From positions 1 to 64,000 of the forward strand of contig SSGN01000099.1 in assembly GCA_008016945.1 (NCBI GenBank): a stretch of DNA of 64,000 nt, read 5' to 3'. Made by a program: the position numbers and the translations under genes. Under the pieces are notes generated by a model that was not told the origin of the DNA, did no database searches, and saw nothing but the letters and a program-made list of their open reading frames with translations. Positions 44,654 through 53,047 of the stretch are shown piece by piece. The first letter of the stretch is position 1, and each line of letters opens with the position of its first letter. The stretch is from Flavobacteriales bacterium (lineage in GTDB: Bacteria; Bacteroidota; Bacteroidia; Flavobacteriales; PHOS-HE28).

Positions 44654-45149
44654 GGCGGATCTTCTCGACCAACGCCGTGGTGGAGAACCCATCCACCAGT
44701 TTCAACGAGCGCACTTCGCCGCCTCGTGCCTTGACCACATCGGCACCCACGATCCGGTCCTCGGACCAGTCGCCACCCTTCACCAGCACATCCGGTCCGA
44801 TGGCCTGGATCAGCTCCAGCGGGGTGTCCTGGTCGAAGATCACCACGGCATCCACCAGGCGCAATGCCGCAAGCACCTTGGCGCGGCTCTCCTGGTCATT
44901 CATGGGGCGGTCCGGCGCTTTGCCCAAACGGCGCACACTGGCATCGCTATTCAAGCCGATGATCAGCCGATCGCCCAAGGCCGCGGCTTCTTGCAGGTAG
45001 CTCACATGACCACGGTGCAGGATGTCGAACACCCCATTGGTGAACACCACCCGGTCGCCCTTCATGCGCCAGATGTTCACCAAGCGTTGCACCTGAACGA
45101 GGTCCATGATGCGTTTGTCCGAAAGGGCTGGGGCGGTTTCTGCGCTCAT
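44643..45149 (-). CDS. rfaE2: D-glycero-beta-D-manno-heptose 1-phosphate adenylyltransferase
   Basis: A 168-residue nucleotidyltransferase that makes ADP-heptose precursors for lipopolysaccharide. The HxGH motif is His45-Arg-Gly-His48 in [17 protein letters not shown], and [17 protein letters not shown] is typical of RfaE domain II. It is a stand-alone domain, not fused to the kinase. ATG 45149 overlaps the upstream gene's stop (ATGA). Confidence 0.93.
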   Translation of the reverse strand: MSAETAPALSDKRIMDLVQVQRLVNIWRMKGDRVVFTNGVFDILHRGHVSYLQEAAALGDRLIIGLNSDASVRRLGKAPDRPMNDQESRAKVLAALRLVDAVVIFDQDTPLELIQAIGPDVLVKGGDWSEDRIVGADVVKARGGEVRSLKLVDGFSTTALVEKIRHGS

Positions 45150-46171
45150 GTGGTCTCCGGGGTCCGATCCCGTGCCGCCAAAAGTAGCGACAGGCCACCC
45201 AGTACGATCAACATGTTGGTCTGCGCGGCCCAAAGCAGCCAACCCATGGCCAGTGCATCGGGCTGGATCGCGCCGCCACCCTCCACGGCGGGCATGTACA
45301 TGGAAACGATCAGGCCCACGAACGCCGGGTACACGCCGATACCGCCCTGTACGAGCACGATCCCGATACTACCGGCGATGAACCCGGCCATGATCCCCGC
45401 CAACGGAACGGTGGACGTGGACGGAAGGGCCTGGAAGCCGATCCAGAACATCCCCACATACAGGCCCCAGATCAAGCACGTGTGGACCAGGAACTGGGCT
45501 TTATGACGGGTCTGCAGCACGGAACGTACCCCGGCGACCACCCCACGGACGACATCGAGCACGCGAGCGCGCAAGGCCGGTCGGGACCATACCAACCACG
45601 CCAGCAGGGCACCGGCCAACACCAGGCCACCCAGGATCCATACCCCCCAGGTCGCCAGCACGGATGGTGTACCCGGCCCTTGGCCAACCCGGTATGCGAC
45701 CACCCGTTCGTATAGCTGATCGATGCTGTCGCGTTGTAGCAGCAGCGTCGCCCCGGCGATGCCCAACAGCATCAGCAGGTCCACGGCGCGTTCGGCCAGG
45801 ATGGTCCCGAAACCCTTCTCGAAGGGGACCCCGTCGGACCGATAGAGCGCCAGCCCGCGGCTCACCTCCCCCGCTCGCGGAACGAGCATGTTCATGAAGT
45901 AGCCCGACATCACCGCGTGGTATGCATTCCAGAGACCCACCGGATGGCCCAGGTGCAGCAAGAGGTAACGCCACCGCCACGCTCGGCTCAGGTGGCTCAA
46001 CCACCCCAGGAACATGGTCAAGAACAGCCACCACCAGTTGGCCTCACGGAACGCGCTGAAGAGCTCTTCGCGCTGGTGCACGTCCAACCCGTTGTACGTA
46101 CTGAACACCAACCAGATGCCAAGCGCCAGCGGAATGATGACCTTGAGGATCGCCGACGCCCGCTTCTTCAT
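45146..46171 (-). CDS. Lysylphosphatidylglycerol synthase-type/UPF0104 membrane protein
   Basis: A 341-residue multi-pass membrane protein of the LPG_synthase_TM/UPF0104 family. Conserved segments are [26 protein letters not shown] and [12 protein letters not shown]. Only the membrane domain is present, with no aminoacyl-transferase domain, so it may be a flippase or transporter of unknown cargo. The start overlaps the panD stop by four bases. Confidence 0.88.
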   Translation of the reverse strand: MKKRASAILKVIIPLALGIWLVFSTYNGLDVHQREELFSAFREANWWWLFLTMFLGWLSHLSRAWRWRYLLLHLGHPVGLWNAYHAVMSGYFMNMLVPRAGEVSRGLALYRSDGVPFEKGFGTILAERAVDLLMLLGIAGATLLLQRDSIDQLYERVVAYRVGQGPGTPSVLATWGVWILGGLVLAGALLAWLVWSRPALRARVLDVVRGVVAGVRSVLQTRHKAQFLVHTCLIWGLYVGMFWIGFQALPSTSTVPLAGIMAGFIAGSIGIVLVQGGIGVYPAFVGLIVSMYMPAVEGGGAIQPDALAMGWLLWAAQTNMLIVLGGLSLLLAARDRTPETT

Positions 46172-46521
46172 GAACGCAGTCGGTTGGTCCGCTCGTCCGG
46201 AAAGACGATGCTGGGCCGGAAGGTCCGGGCCGCATCGAGACCCATGTGGGCATAGGATACGATGATCACCACGTGCCCCACCTTCACCTTGTGGGCCGCA
46301 GGGCCGTTCATGCAGATCACCCCGCTCCCGCGCTCGCCCTTGATCACATATGTCTCCAGGCGCTCACCGTTATCCACGTTGAGCACCTGCACCTTCTCGC
46401 CCTCCACCAAACCCACGGCATCGATCAGGTCCTCATCGATGGTGATGCTACCGATGTAATCCAAGTTGGCTTCGGTAACGGTAACGCGGTGGATCTTCGT
46501 CCGGATGACTTCAATGGTCAT
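46168..46521 (-). CDS. panD: Aspartate 1-decarboxylase
   Basis: A 117-residue pyruvoyl enzyme that makes beta-alanine for pantothenate. The self-cleavage site is Gly24-Ser25 (DYIGSITID), the same position as in E. coli. KIHRVTVTEANLDY and GERGSGVICMNGPAAH are family segments. It lies downstream of panC on the same strand and has its own -7-like element at 46538-46545. Confidence 0.96.
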   Translation of the reverse strand: MTIEVIRTKIHRVTVTEANLDYIGSITIDEDLIDAVGLVEGEKVQVLNVDNGERLETYVIKGERGSGVICMNGPAAHKVKVGHVVIIVSYAHMGLDAARTFRPSIVFPDERTNRLRS

Positions 46522-46537
46522 GGCTGGAAATGGGCCG

Positions 46538-46545
46538 CGAAGGTA
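46538..46545 (-). promoter_or_regulatory. -7-like element TACCTTCG before panD
   Basis: The minus-strand reading TACCTTCG matches TAnnTTTG with one change. It lies in the 44-base gap between panC and panD, 16 bases before ATG 46521, and suggests an internal promoter for panD and the genes after it. Confidence 0.45.
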
Positions 46546-46565
46546 TGCAGGTGACCTGCCGACGG

Positions 46566-47411
46566 CTACCGGAACAAGGTGATGTTGTCGATGAGCCGCA
46601 CCGGCCCCACCTGCGCCGCGATCAGCGCCACCGCCTTGTCACGCGTACCCCATTCCGATATCGGCTCCAACGTGTCATGGTCGGCAATACCGAAATAGTC
46701 GAGTACCAAGGTGGGTTCCTGGGCCAGCACCGCTTGAACCACCTGGCCAACCGTGGACACCGACTCGTGGAACGCAAGCTCGGCCGCGCGTTGCAGCGCC
46801 TTGTAAAGTATGGTGGCCTGCTCGCGCTGCACGGCATCGAGCCGGGCATTCCGCGAACTCAGGGCCAGGCCATCGGATGCACGAACCGTTGGACATGCCG
46901 TGACCCGCTCCGGCCAATGCTCCCGCAACGCGATATACCGCAGCAGGGTGAGCTGTTGGCGATCCTTCTCCCCGAAGAACGCTTCATCCGGTCGCACATA
47001 GTGGAACAGCCGCTCCACCACATTCACCACCCCTTGGAAGTGTCCCGGCCGCGAGGGCCCTTCCCAGTGATCGTTCAATACCCCCAGATCGTAGGTATGT
47101 GGCTGAAAATCGGCGAAAATGGCCTCCTTCTCCGGAGCGAAAAGTGCATCACAACCGGCCTGCTCCAGTAGCTCTTGATCCCGTTCAAGCTGCCTGGGAT
47201 AATGCTTCAGGTCCTCTAAGTTGTTGAATTGCAGCGGATTGACGAAGATGCTACAGACCACCTTCCCGTGCAACGCCACTGCGCGCTCCACCAGATCGAG
47301 ATGCCCTTGATGGAGTGCGCCCATGGTTGGAACGAAGCCCACGGTACACCCGGCACGACGAACGTCGGCGGTCCACCGGGCCATGGCGGTTGGAGAGTTG
47401 ATGAAATCCAA
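46566..47411 (-). CDS. panC: Pantothenate synthetase
   Basis: A 281-residue ligase that joins pantoate and beta-alanine. The HxGH-type motif is His34-Gln-Gly-His37 in VPTMGALHQGHLDLV. FVNPLQFNNLEDLKHYPRQ, FGEKDRQQLTLL and DGLALSSRNARL are the usual substrate-binding motifs. It is divergent from the glycogen synthase-like gene across a 107-base promoter region. Confidence 0.96.
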   Translation of the reverse strand: MDFINSPTAMARWTADVRRAGCTVGFVPTMGALHQGHLDLVERAVALHGKVVCSIFVNPLQFNNLEDLKHYPRQLERDQELLEQAGCDALFAPEKEAIFADFQPHTYDLGVLNDHWEGPSRPGHFQGVVNVVERLFHYVRPDEAFFGEKDRQQLTLLRYIALREHWPERVTACPTVRASDGLALSSRNARLDAVQREQATILYKALQRAAELAFHESVSTVGQVVQAVLAQEPTLVLDYFGIADHDTLEPISEWGTRDKAVALIAAQVGPVRLIDNITLFR

Positions 47412-47463
47412 GCGGGGCGCGGGTTCCGTGATGGGAAGAAGGGGCCGAAGCTAGGCTTCCGTG

Positions 47464-47494
47464 TTGAAATTCCGCTCAAAAGTCTATATTTTTG
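47464..47494 (+). promoter_or_regulatory. Promoter TTG-N20-TATTTTTG for the glycogen synthase-like gene
   Basis: TTG (47464-47466) and TATTTTTG (47487-47494) match the Bacteroidota -33 and -7 elements with a 20-base spacer, 24 bases before ATG 47519. It likely drives the downstream DUF4270 and glmS genes too. Confidence 0.7.
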
Positions 47495-47518
47495 TCCCCG
47501 CAATTCGCATCCCCTACC

Positions 47519-48343
47519 ATGAGCTTGAAGAACGTGAAGGTCCTGACCATCTCCCAATCCATTCAACCTTTCATGGACGGCCCGGAGGAGATGGCCAAGG
47601 CAGCTCGGCAATTACCCCAGGGCATTCTCGATCTGGGAAACGAGATCCGGGTGTTCATGCCCAAGTTCGGTTGCATCAATGAACGTCGCCATCAGTTGCA
47701 CGAGGTGATCCGGTTGAGCGGGATGAACCTGATCATCAACGATACGGACCACGCCCTGTTGATCAAAGTGGCCAGTGTTCCGAGCGCGCGCATGCAGGTG
47801 TACTTCATCGACAATGAAGAGTACTTCAAGCGTAAAGCCGACACCCACGATGCAGAAGGGAACTTCTTCCCCGACAATGATGAGCGTGCGCTCTTCTTCG
47901 GCCGAGGGGTGCTGGAGACCGTGCGCAAATTAGGCTGGGCACCGGACATCATCCACTGCCACGGCTGGATGACCGCGTTCGTTCCGCTCTACGTGCGCCA
48001 TCACTTCAACGACGACCCACACTTCGAGAACACGAAGCTGATCTTCAGCGTACATGACCAGCGATCCGAGGCCCTGGATAAGGACTTGGCGAAAAAACTG
48101 GCCATGGAGGGCTTCGATAAGGAGTTGCTGAAGGGGCTGAACAAACCCACCACGGACGACCTGGTGAAGTTCGGCATGGGGCTTTCCGACGCGGTGGTAC
48201 GCTCGGCGCCCAAACTGAGCAAAGGGCTGGAGAACGCCGTGAAAGCGTACGACAAGCCCGTGATGGCCTTTGCGAACGGGGCCGACGCGGTGAAGGCCCA
48301 CGCCGATTTCTACCAAGGGGTACTGGAAGAAGCCCTCGTCTGA
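47519..48343 (+). CDS. Glycogen/starch synthase-like protein, N-terminal GT5 domain only
   Basis: A 274-residue protein similar to the N-terminal half of GT5 glycogen synthases (VLTISQSIQPFMDGPEEMA, FFGRGVLETVRKLGWAPDIIH, CHGWMTAFVPLYV). Full GlgA has about 480 residues with a second Rossmann domain that binds the nucleotide sugar; that half is absent here. This short form next to panC and DUF4270 is a recurrent arrangement in Bacteroidota. Whether it is catalytic is doubtful; a regulatory or structural role is possible. Confidence 0.85.
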   Translation: MSLKNVKVLTISQSIQPFMDGPEEMAKAARQLPQGILDLGNEIRVFMPKFGCINERRHQLHEVIRLSGMNLIINDTDHALLIKVASVPSARMQVYFIDNEEYFKRKADTHDAEGNFFPDNDERALFFGRGVLETVRKLGWAPDIIHCHGWMTAFVPLYVRHHFNDDPHFENTKLIFSVHDQRSEALDKDLAKKLAMEGFDKELLKGLNKPTTDDLVKFGMGLSDAVVRSAPKLSKGLENAVKAYDKPVMAFANGADAVKAHADFYQGVLEEALV

Positions 48344-48347
48344 ACCC

Positions 48348-49700
48348 GTGAGCACCATTTACCCGCTCCGGTCCAACAACCCGACCCTCGGGCTGTTGGC
48401 CAGCCTCCTGCTTGTAGCACTGGTTTCGGGCTGTAAGAAACCCGATGACGACCTGGGCTTGGAACTGTTACCCGGGGACCCCATGGGCCTGGCCACGGAT
48501 ACCGCCGCTCTCCACGCCTACACCTACCTTGATAACGCGATCCAGACCAGTGGACTTTCCCGGAACCTGGTAGGCGCCTACACCGATCCCGTTTTCGGTG
48601 TGCTGAAGACCAGCTTGGTGGCCCAGTTGCGGCTTACCTCCAACAATATCGGCCAAGGCCTGGAGACCTCGGGGCTGGTGGCGGACAGCATCGTCCTGGC
48701 CTTGGCGTTCGAAACCCCTAACACCCACTATGGCAACCTCAACCGCCAACGGTTCGTGGTCCAGGAGCTGGCCACCGCCCTCTCGGCCGATACCGTGTAC
48801 CGCAGCGATCGGCAGCCGGAGGTGATCGCCGACGACCTCGTGCTCCCGCATCGTGGAGAGATCACCCCATCGCCGTACACCAATGTGATCATAGGCGACG
48901 ACACCCTTGTGCCGCAGATCCGCCTACCCCTGAAGATCAGCCTGGCCCAAAGGATCCTGAGCGAATTCGGCCAAGCGCCCCTGGCGGACAATACCGCCTT
49001 CACCACTTTCTTCAAGGGCATCAAGGTGTCGGTAGAGAACGGTATGCAGGCACCCTACGAAGGTGGCGTGTTCCACATCAACACCACCGGAGGCAATACC
49101 AAGGTGACCCTGTACTACCGGGACCTGCTCAACGAGCCGGACCTGCAGCGGACGCTGGACCTGGTCACCTCCTCCTCCGGGGTGCGGTACACCAGTGCCG
49201 AACGTGATGTTTCCCTGGCCTTGGCGCCCGAGCTCACCGAGGCGCTCAACGACACCATCTCACCGGCCTCTTCCCTCTACCTACAAACCCTCGGTGGCTA
49301 TCGGAACGCGATCCGCTTTCCGGATCTGACCAGCTTCGCGGGTGAAGGCAAGGCACTCTCCAAAGCGGAACTCGTGGTACCGGTGCGGGGCTCGTACTAC
49401 CCCTATTACACACCTCCGACCACACTGCTGCTGTTCCGGCGTAGCGCGGGCTCCGACATGTTCCTTCCGGACCAGCTCAGTGGTGTCACCGGCATCGGGG
49501 GCGAATTCAACACCACCGAACAAGCGTACCACTTCAACATCACCCGCTACGCGAACCAAGTGTTGAACGGCACGCTTCCCGATACCGGGATCGAACTGGT
49601 GGCAGGAAGCTCCGGGGTAAGCGCGAACCGCGTGGTGCTGTGCGGTCCTGGGCATCCGACAACGCCCATGAGGCTGCTGCTTACATTTACCACATACTGA
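48348..49700 (+). CDS. DUF4270 lipoprotein
   Basis: A 450-residue predicted lipoprotein with GTG start (48348) and lipobox LLLVALVSGC. It matches the DUF4270 family (LGLELLPGDPMGLATDT near the N-terminus, VGAYTDPVFGVLKTSLVAQL), which is characteristic of Bacteroidota and often sits between the glycogen synthase-like gene and glmS. The function is unknown; an outer-membrane-associated role is likely. The start is five bases after the previous stop. Confidence 0.88.
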   Translation: MSTIYPLRSNNPTLGLLASLLLVALVSGCKKPDDDLGLELLPGDPMGLATDTAALHAYTYLDNAIQTSGLSRNLVGAYTDPVFGVLKTSLVAQLRLTSNNIGQGLETSGLVADSIVLALAFETPNTHYGNLNRQRFVVQELATALSADTVYRSDRQPEVIADDLVLPHRGEITPSPYTNVIIGDDTLVPQIRLPLKISLAQRILSEFGQAPLADNTAFTTFFKGIKVSVENGMQAPYEGGVFHINTTGGNTKVTLYYRDLLNEPDLQRTLDLVTSSSGVRYTSAERDVSLALAPELTEALNDTISPASSLYLQTLGGYRNAIRFPDLTSFAGEGKALSKAELVVPVRGSYYPYYTPPTTLLLFRRSAGSDMFLPDQLSGVTGIGGEFNTTEQAYHFNITRYANQVLNGTLPDTGIELVAGSSGVSANRVVLCGPGHPTTPMRLLLTFTTY

Positions 49701-49707
49701 AGCGGAC

Positions 49708-51549
49708 ATGTGCGGGATCGTAGCCTACCTGGGAGATAAACAAGCCTATCCGATACTGATCAACGGGTTGCGTCGCCTGGAGTACCGGGGCTACGACAGC
49801 GCAGGCATCGCGTTGCTGGCCAACAACGAGCTGGCGATCCACAAATGCAAGGGCAAGGTCAGCGACCTGGAGGCCTTCATCGGGGAACGATCCACCTCCG
49901 CCACATTGGGGATCGGCCATACCCGCTGGGCCACCCACGGGCCACCCAACGACACCAACGCACACCCCCACCGCAGCACCAGTGGCGACCTCGCCCTGAT
50001 CCATAACGGGATCATCGAGAACTACGCCCCCCTCAAAGAAGAATTGGTGCATCGTGGCCATGTGTTCCACAGCGACACGGACACCGAGGTGCTGGTACAC
50101 CTTATCGACGACATCCAGCGCAGCGAAGGCGTGGACCTGGGCGAGGCCGTGCGGTTGGCCCTGGCCAATGTGGTGGGTGCCTATGCGATCGTGGTCCTGG
50201 ACCGCAAGGCCCCCGATGTGATGGTCGCGGCAAGGAAGAGTTCGCCGCTGGTGATCGGCCTTGGCGACCGGGAATTCTTCTGCGCCAGCGATGCCACCCC
50301 GATCGTGGAGCACACCAAGAACGTGGTATACCTGGAGGACGGCGAGATCGCCGTCATGGATCGTGGGCAGGGTCTGAAGATCCGCAACATCAAGAACCAG
50401 GTGAAAACCCCGTTCATCCAGGAACTGGAGCTTCAGCTCGAAGCCTTGGAGAAAGGGGGCTACGACCACTTCATGCTCAAGGAGATCCACGAGCAATCGC
50501 GCAGCATCAGGGATAGCCTGCGTGGCCGATTGAACCTGGCCAAGGGCGAGGTGGTCCTCGGCGGGATCAAGGATTACGAGCAGAAGTTCATCAATGCCAA
50601 GCGCATCCTGATCGTGGGCTGCGGCACCAGCTGGCATGCCGGCATGGTAGGCGAATACCTCTTCGAGGAGTTCGCACGCATCCCGGTGGAAGTGGAGTAT
50701 GCCAGCGAGTTCCGCTACCGGAATCCGATCGTGAACGAGGACGACATCGTGATCGCCATCAGCCAGAGCGGGGAGACCGCCGATACCCTAGCGGCCATCG
50801 AGCTGGCCAAGGGACGCGGCGCCACCATCATCGGCATCTGCAACGTGGTGGGCAGCAGCATCGCCCGGGTGACCCACGCCGGTTCCTACACCCACGCCGG
50901 GCCGGAGATCGGCGTGGCCAGCACCAAGGCCTTCACCGCCCAGGTCACCGTTCTCACCCTGATGGCCCTGATGATCGGCCAGAAGAAGGGCACCCTGAGC
51001 GGAAGTAACTTCTACCGGTTGCTGAACGAGCTGGACGCCATCCCCGACAAGGTGCAGAAGGTGATGCAGACCGAGGCCCAGATCAAGTACATCGCCGACA
51101 TCTACAAGGATGCGACCAACGCGCTGTACCTGGGCCGGGGATACACCTTCCCCGTGGCGTTGGAAGGCGCGCTGAAGCTGAAGGAGATCAGCTACATCCA
51201 TGCGGAGGGCTACCCCGCTGCGGAGATGAAGCACGGCCCCATCGCCCTGATCGATGAAGCCATGCCCGTGTTCGTGATCGCCACCAAAGGTGCCAGCTAC
51301 GAGAAGGTGGTGAGCAACATCCAGGAGGTGAAGGCGCGCAAAGGCAAGATCATCGCCATCATCAACGAGGGCGATACCGTGGTGAAGCAGCTTGCGGACC
51401 ATGTGATCGAGATCCCCGAAACGGCCGACCCCTTGGTACCGCTGTTGAGCGTGGTGCCCCTGCAACTCATCAGCTATTACATCGCCGTGATGCTGGACCG
51501 CAACGTGGACCAGCCTCGCAACCTGGCCAAGAGCGTTACCGTGGAGTGA
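49708..51549 (+). CDS. glmS: Glutamine-fructose-6-phosphate aminotransferase (isomerizing)
   Basis: A 613-residue enzyme producing glucosamine-6-phosphate for cell-wall and LPS synthesis. The N-terminal Ntn amidotransferase domain starts MCGIVAYLG (nucleophile Cys2). Two SIS domains follow (CGTSWHAGMVGEYLFEE, SQSGETADT, EISYIHAEGYPAAEMKHGPI) and the C-terminal PRNLAKSVTVE is canonical. It is seven bases after DUF4270. The 3' end overlaps the convergent TM2 gene by 14 bases. Confidence 0.98.
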   Translation: MCGIVAYLGDKQAYPILINGLRRLEYRGYDSAGIALLANNELAIHKCKGKVSDLEAFIGERSTSATLGIGHTRWATHGPPNDTNAHPHRSTSGDLALIHNGIIENYAPLKEELVHRGHVFHSDTDTEVLVHLIDDIQRSEGVDLGEAVRLALANVVGAYAIVVLDRKAPDVMVAARKSSPLVIGLGDREFFCASDATPIVEHTKNVVYLEDGEIAVMDRGQGLKIRNIKNQVKTPFIQELELQLEALEKGGYDHFMLKEIHEQSRSIRDSLRGRLNLAKGEVVLGGIKDYEQKFINAKRILIVGCGTSWHAGMVGEYLFEEFARIPVEVEYASEFRYRNPIVNEDDIVIAISQSGETADTLAAIELAKGRGATIIGICNVVGSSIARVTHAGSYTHAGPEIGVASTKAFTAQVTVLTLMALMIGQKKGTLSGSNFYRLLNELDAIPDKVQKVMQTEAQIKYIADIYKDATNALYLGRGYTFPVALEGALKLKEISYIHAEGYPAAEMKHGPIALIDEAMPVFVIATKGASYEKVVSNIQEVKARKGKIIAIINEGDTVVKQLADHVIEIPETADPLVPLLSVVPLQLISYYIAVMLDRNVDQPRNLAKSVTVE

Positions 51550-51916
51550 GCTGCTCCTTCGGCCGCCCCCACATGATCACCCGATCATTGTCGCGGAACG
51601 GGGTCAGGTCCTTGGCGAACAGCAGGTGCCCCAGGTCGATCAGCGGTAGCACCCCGAACCCACCGAAGGTGAGGCCGTAGATCACCGCCACCCGGGGGGT
51701 GGTGCCTAAGTAGATCCGGTGTGCGGCGAAGGGCCCCAGCAGCAACGCAAGACCGCTGCCCACCCAGCGCTGATCCTCCCGCACCACCTGTACGGAATCG
51801 GCCTTGGGTACGGCCGCCTTGGGTACGAAGGGCCCGCCGGCCCGGGTGATCGGACCACATATCAGGCAACAGCCGAGGAACAAGGCCTTCAAACCGGTAG
51901 CCAGGGGGGCCTTCAT
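51536..51916 (-). CDS. TM2-domain-like small membrane protein
   Basis: A 126-residue protein. The N-terminal hydrophobic segment could be a signal peptide (GLKALFLGCCLICGPI). The C-terminal half resembles a TM2 domain: ALLLGPFAAHRIYLGTTPRVAVIYG then GGFGVLPLIDLGHLLF. The role is unknown. ATG 51916 is decided by the -7 element four bases upstream. Confidence 0.75.
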   Translation of the reverse strand: MKAPLATGLKALFLGCCLICGPITRAGGPFVPKAAVPKADSVQVVREDQRWVGSGLALLLGPFAAHRIYLGTTPRVAVIYGLTFGGFGVLPLIDLGHLLFAKDLTPFRDNDRVIMWGRPKEQLTPR

Positions 51917-51920
51917 GCCT

Positions 51921-51928
51921 CAAAAATA
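51921..51928 (-). promoter_or_regulatory. -7 element TATTTTTG, four bases before the start codon
   Basis: The minus-strand reading TATTTTTG fully matches TAnnTTTG and is separated from ATG 51916 by AGGC, implying a leaderless transcript. Confidence 0.6.
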
Positions 51929-51981
51929 GTTCGGGCGCCAACGGATGTTCCGTAGCGCCCGAACCGCGATGCGACGATGGG

Positions 51982-52590
51982 TCACTTACCGGCCGTGTAG
52001 CGACGTGCCACTTCGGACCAGTTGACCACGTTCCAGAACGCGGCGATGTAGTCGGGCCGGCGGTTCTGGTAATGCAGGTAGTAGGCGTGCTCCCAAACGT
52101 CCATGCCCAGGATGGGCGTTCCACCGCAGCCCGTTCCGGGCATCAACGGGTTGTCCTGGTTGGGGGTGCTACAAACCTCGAGCTTGCCACCCTTGTGAAC
52201 GCAGAGCCAAGCCCAGCCGCTGCCGAACCGCGTGGCTCCAGCAGCAGCGAACTTCTCCTTGAAAGCCTCGAACGAGCCGAACGCGGCATCGATGGCCGCG
52301 GCGAGCTCGCCCGTTGGTGCACCCCCGGCATTGGGGCCCATCACGGTCCAGAACAGGCTGTGGTTGTAGTGTCCACCGCCATTGTTGCGGACCGCCATGT
52401 TGGTCATATCCATGGACTTCATCAGCTCCTCGATGGGCTTGCCCGCATCGGGCGAGCCCTCCAAGGCCTTGTTCAGGTTGGTCACGTAGGCGTTGTGGTG
52501 CTTTCCATGATGGATCTGCATGGTCAGCGTATCGATGTGGGGCTCCAACGCATCATGGGCGTATGGAAGTTGTGGTAGGGAAAAAGCCAT
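51982..52590 (-). CDS. Superoxide dismutase, Fe/Mn type
   Basis: A 202-residue cytosolic dismutase. Metal ligands by family pattern are His27 (MQIHHGKHH), His77 ([11 protein letters not shown]), Asp164 and His168 ([18 protein letters not shown]). Fe or Mn preference cannot be read with confidence from sequence alone. ATG 52590 ([17 protein letters not shown]) is the standard N-terminus. Two -7-like elements (TACATTCG at 52618-52625 and TACCTTCG at 52631-52638, minus strand) lie upstream. Confidence 0.96.
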   Translation of the reverse strand: MAFSLPQLPYAHDALEPHIDTLTMQIHHGKHHNAYVTNLNKALEGSPDAGKPIEELMKSMDMTNMAVRNNGGGHYNHSLFWTVMGPNAGGAPTGELAAAIDAAFGSFEAFKEKFAAAGATRFGSGWAWLCVHKGGKLEVCSTPNQDNPLMPGTGCGGTPILGMDVWEHAYYLHYQNRRPDYIAAFWNVVNWSEVARRYTAGK

Positions 52591-52617
52591 TTTGGTCGTT
52601 TTCTGGCGGGTTTCTGT

Positions 52618-52638
52618 CGAATGTACAGGCCGAAGGTA
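52618..52638 (-). promoter_or_regulatory. Two -7-like elements before the superoxide dismutase gene
   Basis: TACATTCG (52618-52625) and TACCTTCG (52631-52638), both read on the minus strand, each differ from TAnnTTTG at one position. Either could give a short leader. Confidence 0.4.
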
Positions 52639-52659
52639 AGGCTTGGAAGGGTCCACCCC

Positions 52660-52689
52660 TTGTACGGATCCATCCGGCAACTACATTTG
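52660..52689 (+). promoter_or_regulatory. Promoter TTG-N19-TACATTTG for the Ala-rich lipoprotein
   Basis: TTG (52660-52662) and TACATTTG (52682-52689) are consensus -33 and -7 elements with a 19-base spacer, 30 bases before ATG 52720. It is the best-formed promoter seen in the window. Confidence 0.75.
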
Positions 52690-52719
52690 CGCCCACTTTC
52701 ACCAAAAAGCACAAAAACA

Positions 52720-52971
52720 ATGATCAAGAAGTTCGCACTGCTCGCCACGATGGCAGCTTTCTTCGTGGCCTGCGGAAGCAGCACCCAGGAGAACATGGAG
52801 AACAAGGTTGATGAGAGCGCAAACGCTGCTCAGGAGGCCTTGGATAAGGCTGCTGCTGAGGCTGAAGCCGCTGCTGCTGAGGCTAAGGCTGCTGCTGAGG
52901 CTGTTGTTGACACCGCCGCTGCTGCTGCTGCTGGCGCTGTGGAGACCGCCAAGGAGGCTGTCGCTCACTAA
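52720..52971 (+). CDS. Small Ala-rich lipoprotein
   Basis: An 83-residue lipoprotein: MIKKFALLATMAAFFVACGSS, then an uninterrupted helix-forming stretch of Ala, Glu and Lys (EALDKAAAEAEAAAAEAKAA), ending KEAVAH. The layout recalls Braun-type or helical tether lipoproteins, though no C-terminal lysine for cross-linking is present. Alanine is mostly encoded by GCT, unlike the GCC/GCG of neighbours, which suggests high expression. It is monocistronic with a consensus promoter and a perfect terminator hairpin. Confidence 0.85.
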   Translation: MIKKFALLATMAAFFVACGSSTQENMENKVDESANAAQEALDKAAAEAEAAAAEAKAAAEAVVDTAAAAAAGAVETAKEAVAH

Positions 52972-52991
52972 GCGATAACACGCAAAGACAC

Positions 52992-53019
52992 ACGAAAGGG
53001 GCCTTTTGGCCCCTTTCGT
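52992..53019 (+). terminator. Perfect 12-bp stem terminator
   Basis: ACGAAAGGGGCC-TTTT-GGCCCCTTTCGT is a perfect 12-bp stem with a 4-base loop, 20 bases after the lipoprotein stop, followed by TCTTC. It can also serve the convergent S41 protease gene. Confidence 0.85.
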
Positions 53020-53047
53020 TCTTCATACCCCTGCCATCGATCCGGCG

